NCBI RefSeq assembly: GCF_017312405.1
Contig: NZ_BLTG01000072.1
Coordinates: 1 to 64,000, forward strand
Direction of reading: 5' to 3'
DNA length: 64,000 nucleotides
From: Mycobacterium sp. PO1
Lineage (GTDB): Bacteria; Actinomycetota; Actinomycetes; Mycobacteriales; Mycobacteriaceae
How positions within the stretch are numbered: position 1 is the first letter of the stretch; each line of letters starts with the position of its first letter. The position numbers were made by a program, and so were the translations under genes. The notes under the pieces were generated by a model. That model was not told where the DNA came from, ran no database searches, and saw only the letters and a list, made by a program, of their open reading frames with translations. Below are positions 31,135 through 40,559 of this stretch, one piece after another.

Positions 31135-32543
31135 CGGGTGAGTTCCTTTTTCAGGACCTTGCCCATCGCGTTCCGGGGCAGGCTGTCGACGATGCGGACC
31201 ACCCGGGGCCGCTTGTGCACCGACAACTCGCGGGCGACGAACTCGATCAGTTCCTCGGGTTCGGCGTCACCGACGACGAACGCCACGATGCGCTGACCGA
31301 GATCCTCGTCGGGCGCGCCGATCACGGCGGCCTCGCGCACCCCGTCGTGACCGAGCAGCACGGTCTCGATCTCGCCGGCCCCGATCCGGAAACCGCCGCT
31401 CTTGATCAGGTCCACCGACTCGCGCCCGACGATGCGGTGCATCCCGTCACCGTCGATCGTCGCGACGTCACCGGTGTGATACCACCCGTCGTCGGACAGC
31501 ACCTCGGCCGTGGCGTCGGGACGGTTGAGGTAACCGTCGAACAGCGTCGGGCTCGACACGTACAGCCGCCCGATCGACTCGCCGTCGTGTGCCACCTCAC
31601 CGCCGTTCTCCGAGCGCAGCCGGGTCCGAACGCCGTTGAGCGGCAGCCCCACCGAGCCGGGTCGACGCTCCCCGTCCATCCGGGTGCTCAGTGTGATCAA
31701 CGATTCCGTGCTGCCGTAGCGCTCCACCGGCCGGTGCCCGCTGAGTGCCGCCAGCCCGTCGAAGACCGGCACCGGCAACGCCGCGCTGCCGGAGACCAGC
31801 AGGCGCGCAGGAGCCAGCGCCCGCGCAGCGGCGCCGTCGTCGACGATGCGCGACCACACCGTCGGCACCCCGAACAGCAACGACCCGCCGTACTCCGCGA
31901 CGGCGTGCGCGTAGGCCTCCGGCGCGGGTTTGCCGGAGTGCACGAAGCGGTTGCCGATACGCAGCGAGCCGAGCAGTCCGAGGACCAGACCGTGCACGTG
32001 GTACAGCGGCAAGCCGTGCACCAGGGTGTCCGCCGGCGTCCACTGCCAGGCCTCGGCCAGCATGTCGATGTCGGCGGCGATCGCGCGCCGACTCACCAGC
32101 ACGCCCTTCGGCAACCCGGTGGTCCCCGAGGTGTAGATGATCAGCGCCGTCGCATCCAGCGACGGTTCGGCGTAGCGATGCCACGACCGGGCGTGCAGCC
32201 GCACCGGGATGTGACCGATACCGCCCAGGTCGTCGGGTTTGTCCCCCAGCCACGCCTGCGCGCCCGAATCGGTGAGGATGTGGCGGCGTTCGGCGGCCCC
32301 GACGTCGGCAGGCACGGGCACGACCGGCACCCCCGCGATCAGGCAGCCCGTGATCGCCAACACGGTGGCCGCGGTGGGCCGGGCCAGCACGGCGACCTGA
32401 CGCGCGCCGGCCACCCGCTCGGCCACCGACGTCGCCGCCCCGACCAGATCGCTGCGGCTCAGGGTCACGCCGTCGATGCGCACGGCGTCGCCGATGTCGG
32501 CGCCGGCGGCGACGGCCGCGGGGTTCAGGGAGTCCAGCAGCAC
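31125..32543 (-). CDS. fadD36: Acyl-CoA synthetase FadD36
   Basis: A 472-aa ANL-superfamily ligase, close to the length of M. tuberculosis FadD36. Motifs are ALIIYTSGTTGLPKGVLVSR (AMP P-loop), PVERYGSTESLI, DGWYHTGDVATIDGDGMHRI and the C-terminal catalytic region LPRNAMGKVLKKELTRW. Short size and sequence suggest a short- or medium-chain or malonyl-type acyl substrate, which is not certain. The GTG at 32543 follows TAGCCT by 8 nt. It is chosen over an in-frame ATG at 32567 that lies upstream of this -10. It is divergent from a Nudix gene. Confidence 0.9.
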   Translation of the reverse strand: MLLDSLNPAAVAAGADIGDAVRIDGVTLSRSDLVGAATSVAERVAGARQVAVLARPTAATVLAITGCLIAGVPVVPVPADVGAAERRHILTDSGAQAWLGDKPDDLGGIGHIPVRLHARSWHRYAEPSLDATALIIYTSGTTGLPKGVLVSRRAIAADIDMLAEAWQWTPADTLVHGLPLYHVHGLVLGLLGSLRIGNRFVHSGKPAPEAYAHAVAEYGGSLLFGVPTVWSRIVDDGAAARALAPARLLVSGSAALPVPVFDGLAALSGHRPVERYGSTESLITLSTRMDGERRPGSVGLPLNGVRTRLRSENGGEVAHDGESIGRLYVSSPTLFDGYLNRPDATAEVLSDDGWYHTGDVATIDGDGMHRIVGRESVDLIKSGGFRIGAGEIETVLLGHDGVREAAVIGAPDEDLGQRIVAFVVGDAEPEELIEFVARELSVHKRPRVVRIVDSLPRNAMGKVLKKELTRWL

Positions 32544-32551
32544 GGCAACTG

Positions 32552-32570
32552 AGGCTACTCCCCGCATACT
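32552..32570. promoter_or_regulatory. Divergent leaderless -10 elements (fadD36 / Nudix)
   Basis: TAGCCT on the minus strand (32557-32552) serves the GTG at 32543. CATACT on the plus strand (32565-32570) is 6 nt from the GTG at 32577. Confidence 0.45.
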
Positions 32571-32576
32571 GGGGCG

Positions 32577-33125
32577 GTGGATTCCATCCGAGCCGTCGGG
32601 TCACGTGAGGTGTATCGGAACAGCTGGCTGACGATCCGCGAAGACGACATCCGCAGACCGGACGGCAGCCCCGGCATCTACGCGGTGGTCGACAAGCCAA
32701 CGTACGCGCTGGTCATCCCCCGCTTGTCTGACTCCGACGGGGAACGCTTCCATCTGGTCGAGCAGTTCCGCTATCCGCTGGGCCTGCGACGCTGGGAGTT
32801 CCCGCAGGGCACGGCGCCGGACCGCGCGGACCTCGACGGCACCGAGCTCGCGACCCGGGAACTGCGTGAGGAAACGGGACTGCGGGCCGATTCGCTGACC
32901 GAGCTCGGGCTGCTGGACGTGGCCCCGGGCATGAGCAGCCAGCGCGGCCGTGTCTTCCTGGCCACCGGCATCACCGAGGGCCCGCACGATCGCGAGCACG
33001 AGGAGCAGGACATGCGCAGCGCATGGTTCGCCCGCAGTGAGGTGGAGCAGATGATGCGCGACGGTGTGATCACCGACGCGCAGTCGATCGCCGCGTGGAC
33101 GCTGCTGCTGTTGGCCGGCGCCTGA
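32577..33125 (+). CDS. Nudix hydrolase
   Basis: A 182-aa Nudix-fold protein of the ADP-ribose/nucleoside-diphosphate-sugar type. The helix end of the Nudix box, RELREETGL, is intact, but the upstream part (QGTAPDRADLDGTELAT) departs from GX5EX7. Specificity may therefore differ, although EFPQGTAPDR is common in actinobacterial relatives. Other parts are FHLVEQFRYPLGLRRWEFPQ and APGMSSQRGRVFLATGI. It is cytoplasmic, with a leaderless GTG start. It is the only gene before a 163-nt spacer. Confidence 0.8.
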   Translation: MDSIRAVGSREVYRNSWLTIREDDIRRPDGSPGIYAVVDKPTYALVIPRLSDSDGERFHLVEQFRYPLGLRRWEFPQGTAPDRADLDGTELATRELREETGLRADSLTELGLLDVAPGMSSQRGRVFLATGITEGPHDREHEEQDMRSAWFARSEVEQMMRDGVITDAQSIAAWTLLLLAGA

Positions 33126-33288
33126 CGGCTGACACCGAAGCCCGTTCCCGGGGAACGTCATTGGCCCACCCGGCACCGAGACCAACCCGTGACGCAACCG
33201 TGGCCCAACCGGTCGTGTCGGGTGACGGTCCCGATGATCGGGGCAATTAGGTTGGGGTGGAAATCTCTTGACTCGACGTGAGGTAACC

Positions 33289-33780
33289 ATGCCCGCCCTC
33301 CGGACCGCTGTTGTCTGCGCGGCGCTCGTCGCCGCGGCCGGTGGGGTCACCGCAGGCCCGGCCCAGGCGGCACCGCTGTGGAGCGGTCGCTACACCGTGG
33401 TCACCTACGCCTCGGAGAAGATCGGCACCAGCGTCGCCGCCCGCCAACCCGAGCCCGACTTCAGCGCGCAGTACACGTTCAGCACCAGTTGCACCAGCAC
33501 GTGTGTGGCGGTGGCCGGCGACGGCCCCGCGCCGACCAACCCCACCATCCCGCAGCCCAGCCGCTACACCTGGGACGGTAAGCAGTGGGTGTTCAACTAC
33601 ACCTGGCAGTGGGAGTGTTTCCGCGGGTCCGACGTCCCCTCCGAGTACGCCGCCGCGCGCTCGCTGGTGTTCTATGCGCCGGCTCCCGACGGCACCATGT
33701 ACGGCACCTGGCGCACCGAGATCCTCGAAGGACTCTGCCGCGGCACCGTGATCATGCCGGTGGCGGCCTACCCCGCGTAA
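33289..33780 (+). CDS. Secreted protein of unknown function
   Basis: A 163-aa protein with a Sec signal peptide (LRTAVVCAALVAAAGGVTAG, likely cut after AQA at about residue 27). The mature part contains aromatic-rich strands (RYTWDGKQWVFNYTWQWECF) and four cysteines (SCTSTC, WEC, GLC) that could form two disulphides. I recognise the type as a mycobacterial exported beta-rich protein but not its function. The ATG at 33289 is 5 nt after GAGG. A TTG at 33268 is less likely. Confidence 0.72.
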   Translation: MPALRTAVVCAALVAAAGGVTAGPAQAAPLWSGRYTVVTYASEKIGTSVAARQPEPDFSAQYTFSTSCTSTCVAVAGDGPAPTNPTIPQPSRYTWDGKQWVFNYTWQWECFRGSDVPSEYAAARSLVFYAPAPDGTMYGTWRTEILEGLCRGTVIMPVAAYPA

Positions 33781-33877
33781 TTCAACGGTCACACCGTCAC
33801 AAAGCGGCAGAAACGCCCTTCTTCCAGGATGGGTCCACCGGTCGCGCTGCCGCGCGGCGTCTGACAGGTGGGGAGAC

Positions 33878-35539
33878 ATGGCGACGTTCACCAAGATCTT
33901 CAGTGAGGGCAGCCCCCGACCGCGCCCGGTCGACGAGATCCCCCCGCTGAGACGACTGCTGCCGCTCGGTGTCCAACACGTCCTCGCCATGTACGCCGGG
34001 GCGGTGGCGGTCCCCCTGATCGTCGGCGGCGCCATGGTCGGCGCCGGCCAGCTGCAGCAGTCCGACATCGTGCACCTGATCATGGCCGACCTGTTCGTCG
34101 CCGGGATCGCGACCATCATCCAGGCCGTCGGGTTCTGGCGGTTCGGGGTGCGCCTTCCGCTGATGCAGGGCGTGACGTTCGCCGCCGTCGGCCCGATGAT
34201 CACCATCGGCCTCAACCACGGCGTCACCGCGATCTACGGCTCGGTGATCGCCTGCGGACTGTTCATGATGCTGATGGCGCCGGTGTTCGGCAAGCTCATC
34301 AGGTTCTTCCCGCCGCTGGTGACCGGCACCATCATCCTGATCATCGGGGTGTCGCTGATGCGGGTGGCGGCCGGCTGGTTCGGCGGCGGCACCGGCAACG
34401 GGGCCGATTTCGGCTCGCCCGCGTCGATCGGGATGGGGTTCTTCACGCTGGTGGTGATCATCGCGATCGAACGGTTCGCGCCGGAGAGCGTGCGGCGGGT
34501 GTCGATTCTGCTCGGCCTTCTCGTCGGCACCGTCGTCGCAGTGCCGTTCGGGATGACCGACTGGAGCCACATGGCCGATTACGGCTGGGTCGGCATCGTC
34601 ACGCCGTTCCAGTTCGGCGTGCCGACGTTCGAGATCAGCTCCGTCATCGCGCTGCTCATCGTCGCGATCGTGATCATGACGGAGACGACCGGCGACATCG
34701 TCGCCGTCGGCGAGATCGTCGAGGAGAAGATCACGCCCCGCCGGCTGGCCGACGGACTGCGCGCCGACGGCCTGGGCACTGTCATCGGCGGGGTGTTCAA
34801 CACCTTCCCCTACACCGCGTTCGCGCAGAACGTCGGGTTGGTCGCGATCACCGGGGTCAAGACGCGCCACGTCGCGACCGTCGCCGGCATCATCCTGGTT
34901 CTGCTGGGACTGCTGCCGAAGATGGCCGCGGTGGTGGAGGGAATCCCGCTGCCGGTGCTGGGCGGCGCCGGGGTGGCGTTGTTCGGGATGGTGGCCGCCA
35001 GCGGTGTGCGCACGTTGACGAAGGTGGCGTTCAACAACACCAACATCCTGGTGGTGGCGATCTCGGTGGGCGTCGCGATGCTCACCGAGGCCAAGCTGTA
35101 CTACACCGACCGGGCGCTGGCCGAGGCACCTGTCAACGTGGCGCTGGACCTCTATCACCAGTTCCCCGACTGGTTCCAGACCATCTTCCACTCGGGGATC
35201 TCGGCGGGCGCGATCACCGCGATTCTGTTGAACCTGCTGTTGAACACCCGCCGCACCGAGGACGACGACGGCGACCTGGCCGCCTTCGACGCGCCCCGCG
35301 GCGCGCTGCCCGACCCCCGCGACGCGCTGCGCGCCGCGGACCCGTCCACCCCACCCGAGGAGCTGGAGGCGCTGGCGCACAAGGACTCCGGCCTGCACAC
35401 GATCATCGTGACCAATCCGTCGACGTATGTGACGACGTGCGAGTGGATCCGGGCGCAGGGCAGTCCGCAGGTCGATCAGGTGTATCTGAAGTGGGACGCG
35501 GTGACCGAGGGCAGGTTCTCCCGGCGTAGCCGCGAGTAA
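33878..35539 (+). CDS. NCS2-family purine/pyrimidine permease
   Basis: A 553-aa transporter of the nucleobase:cation symporter-2 family (uracil, xanthine or urate). About fourteen membrane segments lie within residues 30-450. Signature parts are LPLGVQHVLAMYAGAVAVPL, RLPLMQGVTFAAVGPMITIG, ETTGDIVAVGEIVEEKITPR (the conserved NCS2 motif) and NTFPYTAFAQNVGLVAITGV. The C-terminal ~110 residues are hydrophilic and unusual in length. A GGAG/AGGTGG site precedes the ATG. The substrate cannot be fixed by eye. Xanthine or uric acid is likely from the QNVG motif. Confidence 0.87.
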   Translation: MATFTKIFSEGSPRPRPVDEIPPLRRLLPLGVQHVLAMYAGAVAVPLIVGGAMVGAGQLQQSDIVHLIMADLFVAGIATIIQAVGFWRFGVRLPLMQGVTFAAVGPMITIGLNHGVTAIYGSVIACGLFMMLMAPVFGKLIRFFPPLVTGTIILIIGVSLMRVAAGWFGGGTGNGADFGSPASIGMGFFTLVVIIAIERFAPESVRRVSILLGLLVGTVVAVPFGMTDWSHMADYGWVGIVTPFQFGVPTFEISSVIALLIVAIVIMTETTGDIVAVGEIVEEKITPRRLADGLRADGLGTVIGGVFNTFPYTAFAQNVGLVAITGVKTRHVATVAGIILVLLGLLPKMAAVVEGIPLPVLGGAGVALFGMVAASGVRTLTKVAFNNTNILVVAISVGVAMLTEAKLYYTDRALAEAPVNVALDLYHQFPDWFQTIFHSGISAGAITAILLNLLLNTRRTEDDDGDLAAFDAPRGALPDPRDALRAADPSTPPEELEALAHKDSGLHTIIVTNPSTYVTTCEWIRAQGSPQVDQVYLKWDAVTEGRFSRRSRE

Positions 35540-35550
35540 CCACAAGCCTC

Positions 35551-35611
35551 GTTCAGACTGCATCCAGCGCGGACTTGTGCGAGTGGACGCCGCGCTGAGC
35601 GCAGTCTCAAC
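35551..35611. repeat. Intergenic 22-bp imperfect inverted repeat
   Basis: Arms 35551-35572 and 35590-35611 match at most positions (shared GCAGTCT and CCGCGCT blocks) around a 17-nt centre. It sits between the convergent permease and putA genes, so it could be a shared terminator or a dispersed palindrome. Confidence 0.6.
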
Positions 35612-35622
35612 GCTCAAAGGGG

Positions 35623-38600
35623 CTAGGGGAACAAGCCTTCGGTGAGGGCGGTCGGCGAGCCGAACCGGTGGGCGGTGATCGCCACCGCCTGCTCGCGCAG
35701 GAACGTCAGCAACTCGACACGGCCCGCCTCGACCACCGGGTGGGCGTAGAGCGCGACGTCGGGCCTGCCGTCGCTGGCCTCGGCGAAATCCGCTCTGCTG
35801 CCGCCGAGCAGACGCACCCGGGCCGGCGGATCGGTGCGCAGCACCGCACGCCACGCGTCGGCGTCGTCGACGCGATAGGTGACCCCGCACGACCGGAGCC
35901 GTTCGGCCACAGCGCCGTCGAGCGGCGCCGGCGTCGAGACGGTCACGTCGGAGCCGGCGAGAAGACCTGCGCCGACAACCCGCAGCAGAGCCGCGAGATG
36001 GCCGTCCTCGGCGCGGACCGTCACCGGCACCGGCCGGTACCTGAAGACGTTGCGCTCGGCGGTCAAGCCCGAGACGTCACGGGCCACCCCGAACTCCTCC
36101 GACCAGGCCAGCGCGTCGGAGTGCAGCGACCTCGCCAGGAAATCACGATCGGCGTCGTCGAGAACGAAGTGCTCTGCGTGGTCGAGGAATTGGCGAAGTT
36201 CGCGACGGAGCTGCCCGCGCCTGGTCGCGGCCGCGCTGCGCCAATCACTGAGCCCGATCAGATAATTCGGGCCGCCCGCCTTCGCGCCGGGCCCCACCGA
36301 GGACTTCTTCCAGCCGCCGAACGGCTGCCGCCGCACGATGGCACCGACGATCGACCGGTTCACGTAGGCATTTCCCGCTTCGACGCGCTCGAGCCAGCGT
36401 TCGATCTCACCGCGATCGAGCGTGTGCAGACCCGCCGTCAGGCCGTAGTCGACCTGGTTCTGGATGGCGATCGCGTCGTCGAGGTCCGCGGCGTCGATCA
36501 GACCGAGTACCGGACCGAAGTACTCGGTGAGGTGGTATTCCGAGCCGCGACGGACACCGGTTTTCACGCCGGGCGACCAGAGCCGGCCGGTGTCGTCGAG
36601 GCTGCGCGGCTCGACCAGCCACTGCTCCCCCGGCGCCAGTTCGGTGAGCGCGCGCAGCAGCTTGCCGTGGGCCGGTTCGATGATCGGCCCCATCTGCACG
36701 GTCGGGTCGGCCGGATACCCGACCTTCAGGGACGTCACGGCGTCCACGAGCTGGTCGCGGAACCGCGCCGACCGCGCGACGGATCCCACGAGGATGCCCA
36801 GCGATGCCGCCGAGCACTTCTGACCGGCATGCCCGAACGCCGAGTACACCAGGTCTTTGACCGCCAGGTCGATGTCGGCGTGCGGGGTGATCACGATGGC
36901 GTTCTTGCCGCTGGTCTCGGCGAGCAGGCACAGCTCCGGCCGGAAGCTGCGGAACAGCGCGGCGGTGTCGAACGCGCCGGTGAGGATCAGCCGGGCGACG
37001 CGCGGGTCGGACACCAGCTGGGTGCCGAGGTCGCTCTCGTCGACGTGCACCAGTTGCAGCACGTCGCGCGGCACTCCGGCGTCCCACAGTGCCTGCACCA
37101 TCACCGAGCCGCACCGGCGAGCCTGGGTGGCGGGTTTGATGATGACCGGGCTGCCCGCCGCGAGCGCGGCCAGTGTGCCGCCCGCGGGGATGGCGACCGG
37201 GAAGTTCCACGGTGGTGTCACGACGGTCAGGCCCACCGGCACCGCTGTCGCCCCGTCGACGTGATCGAGCTTCTCGGCGAGGCTGGCATAGTAATTGGCG
37301 AAGTCGACGGCCTCGGAAACCTCGGGATCGCCCTGGTCGAGGGTCTTGCCGGTCTCGGCGGCCATCACCTCGAGCAGTGCCGGTCGGCTGGCCTCGAGGC
37401 TCGCGGCCGCGCGGCGGAGGACGACGGCGCGCTGGGCGCCGGTGAGCGCCGACCAGTTCGCCCCCGCACGGACGCCGTCGGCGATGACCGAGTCGAGTGC
37501 GTCCGCGCCGGTGATGGTGTGCTCGTCCACCAGAGCCACCCCGGCGCTCGAGTCCGCAATGTGCCCGGTGATCGTCCGCCCCCACTCCCGGTTTCCGGGC
37601 AGCGCGGGATCGGTGTCGGCAACGTTGGAGAACGGCTCGCGCACCGCGGCCGACGGGTCGTCGCTGCGCCGGTCCTGGCGGCGCTTCGGCGACGGTACGT
37701 CGGTCATCGCAGCGTGGTCGTCGAGAGCGGCCAGCGACGCCACGAACCTGTCTTTCTCACGCTGGAAAAGTGCGTCGTCGCTGTGTAATTCGAACACCGC
37801 GGACATGAAGTTGTCCTGGCTGGCGCCCTCCTCGAGCCTTCGTACCAGGTAGGAGATCGCGACGTCGAAGTCCTGCGGATGCACCACGGGCACGTAGAGC
37901 AGCAGACCGCCGACCGTCCCGCGCACCGCCTCGGCCTGCGCCTCGGCCATGCCCAGCAGCATCTCGAACTCGACGCCGTCGCGGACCCCGCGGCGCCCGG
38001 CCAGCGTCCACGCGTAGGCGATGTCGAACAGGTTGTGACCGGCGACGCCGATCCGCACGTTCTCGGTGCGGTCAGCGTGCAGCGCGTAGTCCAGGACTCG
38101 CTTGTAGTGGGTGTCGGTGTCCTGCTTGGTGTCCCAGGTGGCCAGGGGCCAGCCGTGCAGTGACGCCTCGACGTGCTCCATCGGCAGGTTGGCCCCCTTG
38201 ACCAGACGGACCTTGATGGCGGCGCCGCCCCGAGCCCGGCGGGCCCGGGCCCAGTCCTGCAGCCGGATCATCGCCGCCAACGCATCGGGCAGGTAGGCCT
38301 GGAGCACGATGCCGGCTTCCAGCCTCAGCAGCTCGGGGCGGTCCAGCAGTCGGGTGAACACAGCGAGCGTGAGCTCGAGATCGCGGTACTCCTCCATGTC
38401 CAGGTTGATGAACTTGCGCGTCGATGACGTGGCCGCCTGCGTGAACAGCGGCAGCAGGCTGGCTTCGATGTGGTCCACCGCTTCGTCGAACGCCCACGCT
38501 GAATGCGGCGGGACCGTCGCCGAGACCTTGATCGACACGTAGTCGACGTCGGGTCGCGCGAGGAGCTTCTCGGTGCCGCTGAGCCGGCGCTCGGCTTCGC

Positions 38601-39045
38601 GGCGGCCGAGCACCGCCTCGCCCAGCAGGTTGATGTTGAGTCGGACGCCGCGTTCGCGGATCCGGGCGATCGATCGGCCCAGCCGAGCGTCGGTGGCATC
38701 GACCAGCAGATGGCCCACCATCTCGCGAAGCGCCCGCTGCGCGATCGGGATGACGACACCGGGCGCGACGAGCGACGCCACCGCGCCGAGTCTGATCAGC
38801 AGGCGCAGATGCCAGGGCAGGAAGCGCGGCGAATGCCGGGCCAGTTCACGCAGGTTGGCCGCCGCGACGCGATGGTCGTCCGGGCGGATCACCCGGTCGA
38901 CGAACCCGACGGTGAAGTCGAGTCCGGAAGGGTCGCGCAGCACGTCGGCCAGGCGACGCGCAGCAGGGGCCACCGGCCGGCCCGCGGCGTCGTCGAGCCA
39001 GTGCCGGACGAGATGTTCGACCTCCGCCACAAGCTGATCGTCCAT
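35623..39045 (-). CDS. putA: Bifunctional proline dehydrogenase / P5C dehydrogenase
   Basis: A 1140-aa fused enzyme converting proline to glutamate. Residues ~30-410 are the FAD proline dehydrogenase barrel (LGRREAERRLSGTEKLLARP, KVRLVKGANLPMEHVEASLH, YALHADRTENVRIGVAGHNL). Residues ~480-960 are the aldehyde dehydrogenase domain: TPPWNFPVAIPAGGTLAALA, the Glu region CLLAETSGKNAIVI and the catalytic Cys in FGHAGQKCSAASLG. A C-terminal ~180-residue degenerate ALDH-like domain follows, as in long PutA types. No N-terminal ribbon-helix-helix is present, so it does not repress itself. M. tuberculosis has separate, unrelated-looking pruB and pruA here. Confidence 0.92.
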   Translation of the reverse strand: MDDQLVAEVEHLVRHWLDDAAGRPVAPAARRLADVLRDPSGLDFTVGFVDRVIRPDDHRVAAANLRELARHSPRFLPWHLRLLIRLGAVASLVAPGVVIPIAQRALREMVGHLLVDATDARLGRSIARIRERGVRLNINLLGEAVLGRREAERRLSGTEKLLARPDVDYVSIKVSATVPPHSAWAFDEAVDHIEASLLPLFTQAATSSTRKFINLDMEEYRDLELTLAVFTRLLDRPELLRLEAGIVLQAYLPDALAAMIRLQDWARARRARGGAAIKVRLVKGANLPMEHVEASLHGWPLATWDTKQDTDTHYKRVLDYALHADRTENVRIGVAGHNLFDIAYAWTLAGRRGVRDGVEFEMLLGMAEAQAEAVRGTVGGLLLYVPVVHPQDFDVAISYLVRRLEEGASQDNFMSAVFELHSDDALFQREKDRFVASLAALDDHAAMTDVPSPKRRQDRRSDDPSAAVREPFSNVADTDPALPGNREWGRTITGHIADSSAGVALVDEHTITGADALDSVIADGVRAGANWSALTGAQRAVVLRRAAASLEASRPALLEVMAAETGKTLDQGDPEVSEAVDFANYYASLAEKLDHVDGATAVPVGLTVVTPPWNFPVAIPAGGTLAALAAGSPVIIKPATQARRCGSVMVQALWDAGVPRDVLQLVHVDESDLGTQLVSDPRVARLILTGAFDTAALFRSFRPELCLLAETSGKNAIVITPHADIDLAVKDLVYSAFGHAGQKCSAASLGILVGSVARSARFRDQLVDAVTSLKVGYPADPTVQMGPIIEPAHGKLLRALTELAPGEQWLVEPRSLDDTGRLWSPGVKTGVRRGSEYHLTEYFGPVLGLIDAADLDDAIAIQNQVDYGLTAGLHTLDRGEIERWLERVEAGNAYVNRSIVGAIVRRQPFGGWKKSSVGPGAKAGGPNYLIGLSDWRSAAATRRGQLRRELRQFLDHAEHFVLDDADRDFLARSLHSDALAWSEEFGVARDVSGLTAERNVFRYRPVPVTVRAEDGHLAALLRVVGAGLLAGSDVTVSTPAPLDGAVAERLRSCGVTYRVDDADAWRAVLRTDPPARVRLLGGSRADFAEASDGRPDVALYAHPVVEAGRVELLTFLREQAVAITAHRFGSPTALTEGLFP

Positions 39046-39094
39046 CTACCCATGATGGTGCGAATCGGGCGCGTTGTGCGACGCTCTGGGTGTT

Positions 39095-40246
39095 TCAGCG
39101 CGCCGGATCCGCCAGTCGCTGCGCCGCCGCAGCGATCCGTTCATCGGTGGCGGTCAGCGCCACCCGCACGTGCCGGGCGCCCTGCGGTCCGTAGAACTCG
39201 CCGGGCGCCACCAGAATGCCCCGGTCGGCGAGCCAGGCCAGCGTCTCGCGGCACGGCTCGCCGCGGGTGGCCCACAGATACAGCCCGGCCTCGGAGTGGT
39301 CGACGGTGAATCCGGCCGAACGCAACGCCGGGAGCAGCATGTCCCGGCGGCGGGCGTAGCGACGGCGCTGCTGGTGTTCGTGCTCGTCGTCGTCGAGGGC
39401 AGCCACCATCGCGGCCTGGATCGGGGTCGGCACCATCATCCCGGCGTGCTTGCGCACGGCCAGCAACTCGGCCACCACGTCAGGGTCGCCGGCGACGAAG
39501 CCGGCACGGTACCCCGCCAGCGACGACGTCTTGGACAGCGAATGGATGGCCAGCAGCCCGGTGTGGTCACCACCGCAGACCTCGGGGTGCAGGATCGACA
39601 CGGGCCGCGAGTCGTCCCACCCGAGCCCCAGGTAGCACTCGTCGGACGCGACGAGCACGCCCCGCTCCCGGGCCCATCCGACCACTTTGCGCAGATGGTC
39701 GACGCCGAGCACCCGGCCGGTGGGGTTGCTGGGCGAATTGAGGAACACCAGCGCCGGAACGCTGGGGCCGAGCTGGGTCAACGAATCGGCACGGACCGCA
39801 CGGGCGTGGGCCAGCAGGGCCCCCACCTCGTAGGTCGGGTAGGCCAGCTCAGGCACCACGACGGTGTCGGCGGGCCCGAGGTCCATCAGGGTGGGCAGCC
39901 ACGCGATCAGCTCTTTGGTGCCGATGACCGGGAGCACGGCGGCCGGGGTCAACCCGGTGATGCCGTAGCGGCGGTGCAGCGCGTCGACCATGGCCTGGCG
40001 CAGGGCCTGCGTGCCTGCGGTGGTGGGGTAACCGGGCGCCGAACTGGCCGCGGCCAGCGCCTCCCGGATGACCGGGGCCACCTCGTCGACAGGGGTGCCC
40101 ACCGACAGGTCGACGATGCCGTCGGGATGCGCGCGGGCGGCCGCGGTCACGTCGGCCAGGGTGTCCCACGGGAAGACCGGCAGCGACGCCGACCTCAGTG
40201 AACGCCGGGTGACCTCGGACAACGGGGCGGGGCGCTCAGTCCTCAC
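39095..40246 (-). CDS. dapC: N-succinyldiaminopimelate aminotransferase
   Basis: A 383-aa class I PLP aminotransferase. It makes N-succinyl-LL-diaminopimelate, the DapE substrate, from the DapD product and glutamate. Motifs are FPWDTLADVTAAARAHPDGI, DLSVGTPVDEVAP, FLNSPSNPTGRVLGVDHLRK, SDECYLGLGWDD and the PLP lysine region IHSLSKTSSLAGYRAGFVAG. The GTG at 40246 overlaps the end of fdxC by 11 nt. The fdxC-dapC pair is as in Rv1177-Rv1178. Confidence 0.94.
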   Translation of the reverse strand: MRTERPAPLSEVTRRSLRSASLPVFPWDTLADVTAAARAHPDGIVDLSVGTPVDEVAPVIREALAAASSAPGYPTTAGTQALRQAMVDALHRRYGITGLTPAAVLPVIGTKELIAWLPTLMDLGPADTVVVPELAYPTYEVGALLAHARAVRADSLTQLGPSVPALVFLNSPSNPTGRVLGVDHLRKVVGWARERGVLVASDECYLGLGWDDSRPVSILHPEVCGGDHTGLLAIHSLSKTSSLAGYRAGFVAGDPDVVAELLAVRKHAGMMVPTPIQAAMVAALDDDEHEHQQRRRYARRRDMLLPALRSAGFTVDHSEAGLYLWATRGEPCRETLAWLADRGILVAPGEFYGPQGARHVRVALTATDERIAAAAQRLADPAR

Positions 40247-40559
40247 CCTGCGGAGGCATGTCCTTGACCACCTGCGGGTCGTTGTCGGTCTGGCCGACCT
40301 TGGACGCGCCCCCGGGTGAACCGAGCTCGGCGAAGAAGTCCGCGTTGATCTGCGTGTAGCCGCTCCACTGGTCCGGCACATCGTCCTCGTAGTAGATGGC
40401 CTCCACCGGGCACACCGGCTCGCAGGCGCCGCAGTCCACGCACTCATCCGGGTGGATGTACAGCATCCGAGCACCCTCGTAGATGCAGTCGACGGGGCAT
40501 TCCTCGATGCACGCCTTGTCTTTGACGTCGACGCAGGGCTCGGCAATCGTGTACGTCAC
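40236..40559 (-). CDS. fdxC: 7Fe ferredoxin FdxC
   Basis: A 107-aa ferredoxin. The N terminus has Cys in EPCVDVKDKACIEECPVDC, the pattern of a [3Fe-4S] plus [4Fe-4S] protein. The second site is CVDCGACEPVCPVEA. It carries electrons in the cytoplasm. The C-terminal ~45 residues are the usual acidic extension (WSGYTQINADFFAELGSPGG). The GTG at 40559 follows AGGAG by 7-8 nt. It precedes dapC in one operon. Confidence 0.95.
   Translation of the reverse strand: MTYTIAEPCVDVKDKACIEECPVDCIYEGARMLYIHPDECVDCGACEPVCPVEAIYYEDDVPDQWSGYTQINADFFAELGSPGGASKVGQTDNDPQVVKDMPPQGED

Noticed and set aside
33144..33156. GTTCCCGGGGAAC palindrome after the Nudix gene as terminator
   Set aside because: The central loop would be too small for a stable hairpin and no T tract follows.
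33797..35890. 697-codon open frame antisense to the NCS2 permease
   Set aside because: Extremely Asp/His/Arg-rich, no domain; the plus strand encodes a typical NCS2 transporter.
35668..37788. 706-codon open frame antisense to putA
   Set aside because: No domain; the minus strand encodes clear PutA catalytic motifs throughout.
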